A stretch of 64,000 bases of DNA from an uncultured Prevotellaceae bacterium (GTDB taxonomy: Bacteria; Bacteroidota; Bacteroidia; Bacteroidales; Bacteroidaceae), in NCBI GenBank assembly GCA_900316285.1, contig ONCG01000022.1:1-64000 (forward strand). The letters run 5' to 3'. The notes under the pieces were generated by a model. The model ran no database searches, was not told where the DNA came from, and was given only the letters and a program-made list of their open reading frames with translations. The position numbers and the translations under genes are program-made. Shown here in pieces: positions 23,599 through 30,776 of this stretch. Numbering within the stretch: position 1 is the first letter of the stretch; each line of letters begins with the position of its first letter.

Positions 23599-26436
23599 TT
23601 AGGGGTGGGTACTATGTGTCATCGTGCGAACGATGTCGCGTTCGGGATCGAAGTGTCGGGAGCCGATGCGCACGTCGCCGATGGTGAAGTTGCGGACGCG
23701 GCGTGCGGGGTCGTAGTCGTCGACACGCGAGGGCATCAGGTTCTCGTCGGGGGTGTCGGCATCAACGGTGATATGGTCGAAGTGGATGTCGTCGATGAGC
23801 TCTCCCGGCGCGCGGTTGTACTTCTCGCTGAACAACACCCGCAGGTCGAAGATGCGGCCTCGCTGCACGCCCTCGATGCGAATGCTGTCGAAGCGCACGT
23901 CTTGAATGGTGTTTTGGTCGCCACACTGGATGGCCAGCAGCCCTTGCTCGCGACCGTAGAGGATGTCGCAGTCGTGGATGCGCACGCTGCTGAGCAGCTC
24001 ACCCTTCGGGGCGCGGTCGTCGCCGTGTGAGCCGATGTTCACGGGGTGGGCTACATCCGGCCAGAAGATGCAGCGCGAGATGTCGAAGTCCTCCGAGCCG
24101 CCCCAGTACCACCAGCGGTGGTTGTAGAGTGCTATGCAGTCGTCGCTGGTGCGCAGGAAACAGTTTTCTACACGCACGTGGCGGCAGCACATCAGGTCGA
24201 TGCCGTCGCTCCACGAACGTGCCGAGAACGACTTGATGTTGCGAATGGTGATGTTCTCACTCTGTCCTCCGAACACGGTGTAGTGGGCGGGGTTCAGGAT
24301 GGTAATACCGTCGACGAGCACGTTCTTCGAATATGTGATTTCGATGCCTCGCAGCGGATGGTCTATGATGCCGCGACCGACGATGCGCACGTTTTCCGCC
24401 CGGTCTACGATGAGCCGGGCTTTCACGATGGCACCCGGAGCCAAGTAGACAGTACAGTTCGATGGAATCTTGATTTCCTCGCTGGGCAGGTCCTTCGGCT
24501 TGTGCACGCCCGGACCGAAGTAGATGAGGCGGGCGCCTTCCACGAACACGTCCTGCGAGTTCGGAGCCACCCAGTCGATGGCCTTCGGCTCAGCTGGAGA
24601 GTGGTGTTCGGTGAGTGGTGCGTTCGCCAGCACATGCAGGTTGTGCAGGCGGTCGCCGCCAAACTCCACGCTGAGGTATTCCGGTCGGTCGAGGCGCAGC
24701 AGCACGGTGCTGTCGTTGAGGCGCTCGGCCTGCAGCCGTCGCGAGTGTGGACGCACGTCGACGGCGGCAGCCTGCTCCGGTCGGTGGCTGGTGATGCGAA
24801 CGACGACGGGCTCCGACATGTCGAACTCGGCGAACGCCGCTTGCTGCACACGGCGTGTGTCGACATTGCAACGCAGCACCGGAACCGTCGTCCACTCGTC
24901 GGCGTTGGCTGCGGCGCGTCGAATCTCAACGTGATAGTCGGCTGAGAGGGCGGGCCCGTCCTTCTCGGGCAGTGGGCTCACACAGTATGGAGGCAGCACG
25001 GGCTGTGAAGCTCCACCGTCGACGAAGGCAGGCAGCCCGGCCTGCTCGCGCACCAGGAAGGTGGTCGCCACCTCGCCTTCAGCAAATGTGTAGCCGTTGC
25101 GCGAACGTGCTCCCTGCGGTTCGTATTCGTAGACGTTGCCATCCTGCCGCACGGGCAGCAAGTCCCAGTATTCGGGCCAGCAGTCTACGGTGCACACGAG
25201 ACTCAGCCGAGGAGCATCCTCCAGCTTGATGACGGGTTCCGTCGAAACGTTGTAAGGCCGGCGCTTGTTCACCTTATAAGTAATAGGAGTCGGCACAGCG
25301 GTGAACGCGTCCACCTCCGTGCCCTGATAGAACAGCAGCGAGCCGAAGCCCGGGTTGTCGCAGGTGAAGCCTGCCCCCTCGGGACGTACGTAGTGGCCCA
25401 GCGCCAGACTCGTGGCGGGCATCGCCAGATGGCGGCGGCCAACGTAGTGGTTATAGGCAATCTCGAAGACTGCCCGCCACTGTCCCAGCGCACCCTCGGC
25501 GAGCACGGTCCAGTTGCTGTATTTCCCGGTGAGGTCTTTCCATGTGGCGAACGGCACGTCGAGTCCGAGGTTTGCACGCGACGTGTATTCATAGCCTGCC
25601 AGCAGTCGGTTGTCGAGGTCGCCATAGAGGTCGTCGCCTTGGTTCCACGCCACCTCGCACGTCTCGGCGAGCTGTCCCAGTCCGAGCATCACATGAGCCT
25701 GGTCGCGTCCCGACTCCTGACATTGTCCGCTGGCGGCGAGGTAGTTCGGCAGCGACCCGTTGTCGGCCCCGTGTCGGTAGTAGCTGATGGCGCGGGCATA
25801 CTGCTTCGCATCGTTCGTGTACACCGCCAGCGCCAGGCGCATCTTGTTCACCGCGGCTCCCCAGTTGCCGTTGGCATAAGGCGAAAGGCGGTCGAACTCG
25901 TCGAGCACAGGTAGGAAGGCCCGTCGCAACATGCTTTCGGTGGAGCGCGTGTCGTCCTTCGTCCAGGCAGGGTATTCGTAGCGCAACAGCTCGCAGGCAT
26001 TCACAAGTATAAAACCTTGCAGACCGGCGCAGAGCGGACCGTCGTGGCCGTCGATGGCTTGCAGGCTATTGGCATAGGCGCGAATAATCTTCATGGCTGT
26101 TGCTGCATGCGCCTCCTCGCCCGTGATGACGTAACGGAGTGCGTTGTAGTAGGCAGCGAGGAAGTCGTTCTCGCTCGGCCCTTTCGTCCTGCCATGCTGC
26201 CCATCGCGGGCGATGATGTCGAAGGGTCCGGCCATCTGATAGGATGCCGATGCCTTCGGGTCGGCAATGAGTTTATGGTACGACCCCATTGCAACGGGGT
26301 TTTCGTGCTTCACCCATTGGCGCGTGCGCTCAATGGCCTCGCTGCTATGCAGCAGACCGGGATGACGGAATGTGCGGGCGCTGAGGCCGGAAATGGTGAG
26401 TAGTAGGATGAAAGTGAGTAGCAGTTTCTTGTTCAT
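23599..26436 (-). CDS. Fusion of alginate-lyase-type domain and GH28-like beta-helix
   Basis: A 945-residue secreted protein with two enzyme-like halves. After the signal peptide (1-18), residues about 20-380 are alginate-lyase-like (ESGRDQAHVMLGLGQLAE, then VAWNQGDDLYGDLDNRLLAG). Residues 380-600 are an unassigned beta-rich linker. From about 630 a right-handed parallel beta-helix of the GH28 polygalacturonase type follows: SWSDGIDLM for the N-T-D-G motif, RTSDDCIALY for G-D-D, NIGSHGDD for the G-H-G turn. The start at 26436 (MNKKLLLTF) begins the signal peptide. No T9SS tail is present. The pairing suggests a lyase and a hydrolase acting on one pectic or uronate polymer. Adjacent lyase and porW genes point the same way. 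Confidence 0.78.
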   Translation of the reverse strand: MNKKLLLTFILLLTISGLSARTFRHPGLLHSSEAIERTRQWVKHENPVAMGSYHKLIADPKASASYQMAGPFDIIARDGQHGRTKGPSENDFLAAYYNALRYVITGEEAHAATAMKIIRAYANSLQAIDGHDGPLCAGLQGFILVNACELLRYEYPAWTKDDTRSTESMLRRAFLPVLDEFDRLSPYANGNWGAAVNKMRLALAVYTNDAKQYARAISYYRHGADNGSLPNYLAASGQCQESGRDQAHVMLGLGQLAETCEVAWNQGDDLYGDLDNRLLAGYEYTSRANLGLDVPFATWKDLTGKYSNWTVLAEGALGQWRAVFEIAYNHYVGRRHLAMPATSLALGHYVRPEGAGFTCDNPGFGSLLFYQGTEVDAFTAVPTPITYKVNKRRPYNVSTEPVIKLEDAPRLSLVCTVDCWPEYWDLLPVRQDGNVYEYEPQGARSRNGYTFAEGEVATTFLVREQAGLPAFVDGGASQPVLPPYCVSPLPEKDGPALSADYHVEIRRAAANADEWTTVPVLRCNVDTRRVQQAAFAEFDMSEPVVVRITSHRPEQAAAVDVRPHSRRLQAERLNDSTVLLRLDRPEYLSVEFGGDRLHNLHVLANAPLTEHHSPAEPKAIDWVAPNSQDVFVEGARLIYFGPGVHKPKDLPSEEIKIPSNCTVYLAPGAIVKARLIVDRAENVRIVGRGIIDHPLRGIEITYSKNVLVDGITILNPAHYTVFGGQSENITIRNIKSFSARSWSDGIDLMCCRHVRVENCFLRTSDDCIALYNHRWWYWGGSEDFDISRCIFWPDVAHPVNIGSHGDDRAPKGELLSSVRIHDCDILYGREQGLLAIQCGDQNTIQDVRFDSIRIEGVQRGRIFDLRVLFSEKYNRAPGELIDDIHFDHITVDADTPDENLMPSRVDDYDPARRVRNFTIGDVRIGSRHFDPERDIVRTMTHSTHP

Positions 26437-26614
26437 GAGGAGGAGCGCCTGAGGCGCGAGTAAGGGCGCCTGTGGCGCGGTTGAGAATCGTTTAGAATGG
26501 TTGAGAGGCGCCTGCGGCGCAGTTCTTTCTCCGCTGAAGCTACGAAAGCGGCAAAGCCGAGCGAAGAATGGTTCAGAGTAGTTTAGAATGGTTGAGATCA
26601 ACGGTAGAGACAGA
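26437..26614. repeat. Intergenic palindromes and period-10 repeats
   Basis: Three hairpins of type GCGCCTGAGGCGC (26446-26458 and two others up to 26519), two period-10 arrays (26481-26510, units GTTGAGAATC, GTTTAGAATG, GTTGAGAGGC; and 26570-26599) and the 38-bp element 26526-26563. The second period-10 array lies about 15 bp after the porW stop. Confidence 0.7.
26526..26563. repeat. Second copy of the 38-bp element
   Basis: Pairs with 23548-23585 in the same orientation, so the fusion lyase gene is bracketed by direct repeats about 3 kb apart. Confidence 0.8.
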
Positions 26615-29600
26615 CTAGAATCCGTCGAGTTCGAAGTATTCGTCTTCGAGCTCGGTGCCATCTTCCTTCTCGTCGCTGTCGGTGATGATGACATCGGTTT
26701 CGTCGTCGGTAGACGTTGTTGCTTCGTCGTCGTCGAGGATGATTTCGTCGTCGTCGGTGGCAGTACCCGTGGTCGTTGTGTCGTCTTCCAGAATGATAGA
26801 GTCGTCGTCTGTTGTTACAGGCGTGGTGGGTTCGTCCTCGGTGACAACGATGTTATCGTCGCCAGTCGTTACAGGCGTGGTGGGCTCGTCGTCAGTGATG
26901 ACGATATTGTTATCGTCGCCCGTAGTTACAGGTGTGGTGGGTTCATCCTCGGTGACAACGATATTGTTATCGTCGCCCGTGTTTACAGGTGTGGTGGGTT
27001 CATCCTCGGTGACAACGATATTGTTATCGTCGCCCGTGGTCACAGGTGTGGTGGGTTCATCCTCGGTGACAACGATATTGTTATCATCGCCCGTGGTTAC
27101 AGGTGTGGTAGGTTCATCCTCGGTGACCACAATGTTATTGTCGTCGCTCGTCGTTACAGGTGTGGTGGGCTGAGCCTCCTTCGGCTCACCGAGGTCGTCG
27201 TCCTCGCTGACGATGATGTCGTCGGGATTCGTCTTCTCGGCAGGCTCACCGGTGTCGTCGCCGAAGAACTCGCCGCCTTCAGCATTGCCGCCACCCTCGC
27301 CGTCGTCAACAGCTTCGCCTTCAGCGCCCTCCTCGTCGGTGTCGCGACCATTGAGCATAGGCTCCTTCTCGTAGCCAATCTCGGCAGGCTCGGAGAGCAG
27401 CGGACGCTTGTCGATTTCCAATGGCACGAAGTTCTCCTCGTAGAACTCCGCATAGTCGTCGTAGCTGAACTGCTTGCCCAGCAGCTCGAGGTTCGGTTCG
27501 CTGATGAGCAAGATGCGTGCCACCGCCAACGAGTCGGCCTCGCTGGCTGTCTCTCCGGCTGGTGGAATCTTCAGCAGTTGCATGATGTGTTCCTGCTTGT
27601 GCAGCTCGCGGGCATACTGCAGCGCCTCGTCGTAGCTCAGGAATCCGCTCACGCGCATGTGGGTTGGGCCTTCGGTGTCGACAATTTCGATGTTGAAGTT
27701 GCGCACCATGTAGTTGGTGAAGTTATAGCGGGCGAGCTCGAAGAGGAGCTTGTTTTCGTTGATGGAGTCGGGGTTGTAGGCAACGATGTAGAGGAACTTC
27801 TCGTTGCGTTCGGGCGAGAGATCGCGGGCGGCAATAGAGTCGCTGTCGCTGAGCACCACCGAGCGTCGGCTCCAGACGTTGCCCAGGTCGAACTTTCCAC
27901 CATGCAGGCGGCGTCCTTCCTTCACACCGTTCACAATCATACCCGCCATCTCGGCGAGCTTGCTCTGCGGGAACTTCTCCACGAGCAGTTTCATATCGGC
28001 CAGACAGCCGTCGCCATCGCCGTCGTTGAGTTTCGAGAGTCCGCCGATGAAGATGAACTTATCGCGGTTCAGTCCCATCGGGAAGCGCTCCTCCGAGAGG
28101 CGTGCGTTGCTGCGTACCTCGCTATAGCGGTCGTCCTTGAATGCGACGTAGGTGGCACCATAGAGCGAGTCTTCCACATGCTCGCCAAACTGTGCGTTCT
28201 CCTTGAAATACGGGTCGGTGAGCAGCGTTGTCCACTGACTCTCCGGGAACTGCTCCTGCAGTCGTGCCACATAGCCTGCCGCCAGGTCGTGTTCCTCCTT
28301 TCGCGAGTGGAGTAGGAACATGTGGTAGTAGACGTCGTCCATCTTCTCGAACTCCGGGAAGTCGGTGAGCAGACGTGTGAGTGCCTTCTCGCTGAGCGGC
28401 AGGTTGTCGAGTTTGTCCTTGAAGATGATGCCCGAGTTGTAGAGTCCGTCCTGAATGACGAGGTTGCTGGCTGCCACCTGCTCCTCGGTGAATGGAATCT
28501 GTGCCAGGTAGTATTCGCGCTTGTGCGGGTCGTTTTGTGCGCTGTCGGCCACCTGCTCCAGCGAGTCCTGTGCTGCTTCGACACGAGCGATGGAGTCGAG
28601 GGCTTCCTGCGAGAGGTCTTCGCCGGTACCCGTGCCACCCATTCCTGCCACAACGGTCTGGTTCACGCGCTGCCAGTTGTCGACGTTCTCGCGCTTACCC
28701 CACTGCCTCTCGAAAGCCTGCTTACCCTGCTGCACGGCCATTGGGTTGTAGAAGTACCACTTGCCCTGTTGCTGTGAGTTTTGTTGAGCCTGGTTGATGG
28801 CGGTGTTGGCATTGTTGCGGTTGCCGGTGGCACCATTGCGCTGCAGGGTCTGCTGGGCGTTTGCCTCCGCCTGCTTGCGCTGTTCCTCCTTTTCCTTCTT
28901 CTTCAGGGCTTCGATGACACGGTCGATGGCGGCATTGCGGTCCTTCTCGCTCATCTTTGCCAATGCCTGCAGCGAGTCCTGCAGATGCACGGCATCGGTG
29001 TGCGGCACCAGTTCGTCGAGCACCTTCGAACGGCGCGAGAGCTGTTCGTAGTCGTCGCGCTCCTTGTCGAGCAGGCCGATGGCCTCGCCATAGCAGCGCT
29101 GGGCATCGTTGAACTTCTCCTGCTGCCAGTAGAGGTCGCCGAGCTTCAGCAGCAGCACACCCTTCTCAATGCCTGAGCGGGTGGCCTTCTCGTTGCCCTT
29201 CTCATAGGCACCGATGGCGTGGGCGGTGTCGCGCTGAGCGAGATAGATGTTACCAATGGCGTAATATACCTGGTCCAGGTAGTCCTTGTTCTTATCCGAT
29301 GCTGCCATGCGCTTCAGACGGCTGATCATCTGCTTTGCCTGGCTCGCTGCCATCACTTCCGTCATTGCGATGCGAGCATTGAACTCCACCTCGTACGGCG
29401 GGTTCTGTGCAACCACCTTTTTATAGGCTTTATAGGCCTCCTGCTTGTGTCCGAGCTGCGACTCCAGCTGTCCGAGCAGGAAGTATTCGCGAGCCTTCTG
29501 GCGCTTACGCATCTCGTGCTTGATGACCTTGCGCAGATAGGGAATGGCCTCTGCATAGTCGCCGGTGTGGATGTAGTAGTCGGCGAGCGTGTAGTCCCAT

Positions 29601-30205
29601 TCCTTCTGGGCGCGCCAGTGAATGGAGTCGCGGCGCATGTTGCGGATGACGTCTTCGGCATCGTAGATCCAGTCCTGCTCAATATAGCACTTGGCAAGCC
29701 AGGCGCGTGCCCGACCGTAGATGGCGGGCTGCGTGGAGTAGAGGCGGCTCATGTAGTTGAAGGTGGAGGCGGCTTCGTCGAAGGCACCCTTGTAGAACTG
29801 CGAGCGGCCCATGAGCATCCATGCCTTCCAGAGGAACGGGTTATACTCCTTTCGCGACAGCCACTCCAGGTCGCGCTCCGTCTTGCGGCGCTTCTTGTTC
29901 CATTCCGGCTTATGCTTGATGCTATGCAGCTTGATGGCCTTCTGACATTTCTCGATGGCTTTCTCGTAGTTTCCCTTGCCAATCTCCTTCGACTGCTTGT
30001 TGCCAACGGTGTAGAGGGGAATGACTTCGGTGAAGTTGTCCTTGTTGCCGTTTTCCTTCTCCAGCGAGGCGTCGATGTAGGCAAGAGTGCCGTTGTAGTA
30101 AGTATTATATCGAGCATTGAACGAGTGCCACCAACGGCTCTTCGCAGTATTCTTCTGCGTAGAACATCCTGCCACCAGTCCTGTCAAAACCAGCAGCAAG
30201 AGCAA
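26615..30205 (-). CDS. porW: PorW/SprE-like T9SS lipoprotein with TPRs and acidic repeat tail
   Basis: An outer-membrane-type lipoprotein of about 1196 residues needed in other Bacteroidetes for T9SS function. The lipobox LVAGC is at residues 10-14, then SRWWHSFNARYNTYYNG, typical of the family, TPR repeats to about residue 400 and a second helical half with PYFKENAQFGEHVEDSLYGA. The last ~160 residues are unusual: about seven 18-19-residue acidic repeats (TTPVTTGDDNNIVVTEDEP) and a Thr/Asp tail. The only ordinary start codon in frame is TTG at 30205, which leaves no basic n-region. An ATT at 30229 would add IKQKNAIR before the hydrophobic core, so the true start may be non-canonical. Its T9SS role is inferred from the family. 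Confidence 0.85.
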   Translation of the reverse strand: MLLLLVLTGLVAGCSTQKNTAKSRWWHSFNARYNTYYNGTLAYIDASLEKENGNKDNFTEVIPLYTVGNKQSKEIGKGNYEKAIEKCQKAIKLHSIKHKPEWNKKRRKTERDLEWLSRKEYNPFLWKAWMLMGRSQFYKGAFDEAASTFNYMSRLYSTQPAIYGRARAWLAKCYIEQDWIYDAEDVIRNMRRDSIHWRAQKEWDYTLADYYIHTGDYAEAIPYLRKVIKHEMRKRQKAREYFLLGQLESQLGHKQEAYKAYKKVVAQNPPYEVEFNARIAMTEVMAASQAKQMISRLKRMAASDKNKDYLDQVYYAIGNIYLAQRDTAHAIGAYEKGNEKATRSGIEKGVLLLKLGDLYWQQEKFNDAQRCYGEAIGLLDKERDDYEQLSRRSKVLDELVPHTDAVHLQDSLQALAKMSEKDRNAAIDRVIEALKKKEKEEQRKQAEANAQQTLQRNGATGNRNNANTAINQAQQNSQQQGKWYFYNPMAVQQGKQAFERQWGKRENVDNWQRVNQTVVAGMGGTGTGEDLSQEALDSIARVEAAQDSLEQVADSAQNDPHKREYYLAQIPFTEEQVAASNLVIQDGLYNSGIIFKDKLDNLPLSEKALTRLLTDFPEFEKMDDVYYHMFLLHSRKEEHDLAAGYVARLQEQFPESQWTTLLTDPYFKENAQFGEHVEDSLYGATYVAFKDDRYSEVRSNARLSEERFPMGLNRDKFIFIGGLSKLNDGDGDGCLADMKLLVEKFPQSKLAEMAGMIVNGVKEGRRLHGGKFDLGNVWSRRSVVLSDSDSIAARDLSPERNEKFLYIVAYNPDSINENKLLFELARYNFTNYMVRNFNIEIVDTEGPTHMRVSGFLSYDEALQYARELHKQEHIMQLLKIPPAGETASEADSLAVARILLISEPNLELLGKQFSYDDYAEFYEENFVPLEIDKRPLLSEPAEIGYEKEPMLNGRDTDEEGAEGEAVDDGEGGGNAEGGEFFGDDTGEPAEKTNPDDIIVSEDDDLGEPKEAQPTTPVTTSDDNNIVVTEDEPTTPVTTGDDNNIVVTEDEPTTPVTTGDDNNIVVTEDEPTTPVNTGDDNNIVVTEDEPTTPVTTGDDNNIVITDDEPTTPVTTGDDNIVVTEDEPTTPVTTDDDSIILEDDTTTTGTATDDDEIILDDDEATTSTDDETDVIITDSDEKEDGTELEDEYFELDGF
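26774..27166 (-). repeat. 57-bp coding tandem repeat in porW
   Basis: About seven units encoding TTPVTTGDDNNIVVTEDEP with small changes; one unit lacks an Asn codon. High DNA identity between units 2-5 suggests recent expansion and likely length variation between strains. Confidence 0.88.
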
Positions 30206-30339
30206 CCGTATGGCATTTTTCTGCTTAATCTTTCTTTGCTCTTTGATTTACTATATAACGCATCTCGGTCTTTTTTATTGCATCAATCGCTTTTTTTATG
30301 AAATAAGATTCAAAAAGGAACAATAGAAGCTGAAGGAGG

Positions 30340-30691
30340 CGGAAGCATAGAATCAGATGTGCGGAGTAGTCTTTTTGTGTGGCAAGAGCAGTCTTTTCGT
30401 GTGTCGAGAGTAATCATCTGATGAGACAAGTGCAATGAGATGGAAAAATAAATTAACTTAATTTGTTCGGTAAATTAAGTTATTTTATTCAGTAAATTAA
30501 GTTATTTTACTTATCAAATTAAGTTAATTTACTCATCAAATTAAGTTAATTTACTGATTAAAATAAGTTGATTTGTAAAATCGAAGCATTACTATCGCTA
30601 TTTCAAAGCAATACTCCTGCTACACGAAAGCACTACTTCAGTCACACGAAAGCACTACTCTAGCCACACAACAGTTCAGTTTCTGAACCAC
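30340..30691. repeat. Array of 16 units with exact 22-bp period
   Basis: Every 22 bp a related unit begins. Units on the right have GAAAGCACTACT and CACAC. Five or six central units begin AAATTAAGTTA, itself nearly palindromic. Units on the left are inverted versions (AGTCTTTTCGTGTGTC). Boundaries checked base by base: for example 30450, 30472, 30494, 30516, 30538, 30560, 30582, 30604, 30626, 30648. No spacers like CRISPR. Confidence 0.88.
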
Positions 30692-30695
30692 ACAA

Positions 30696-30728
30696 AAAAG
30701 GAACGAGGAGTGGGCTCCCCGTTCCTTT
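30696..30728 (-). terminator. Terminator of the GH51 gene
   Basis: AAAGGAACG (30697-30705) and GGAG (30707-30710) pair with CTCC (30715-30718) and CGTTCCTTT (30720-30728). On the minus strand, a run of T follows. It lies 49 bp after the GH51 stop. Confidence 0.82.
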
Positions 30729-30776
30729 CTTCTATGACGATATGGATTATGATGCAGATATGGATGCTGGCGGGCT

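Larger units (their letters stand above)
30206..30776. other. 571-bp gene-free region upstream of porW
   Basis: Holds a 22-bp-period array (30340-30691), the GH51 terminator (30696-30728), and AT-rich sequence next to porW with no clear TAnnTTTG promoter. No gene could be supported on either strand. Confidence 0.7.

Noticed and set aside
26437-26694. N-terminal extension of the lyase/GH28 fusion
   Set aside because: It reads through palindromic repeats and the end of porW; a signal peptide starts at 26436.
26588-28315. Large Val/Gly-rich open frame on the plus strand opposite porW
   Set aside because: It is the mirror of the Thr/Asp repeat codons of porW; low complexity, no promoter and no signal.
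30340-30691. CRISPR array
   Set aside because: The period is 22 bp with no constant repeat and no unique spacers; units drift and flip orientation, and no cas gene is near.
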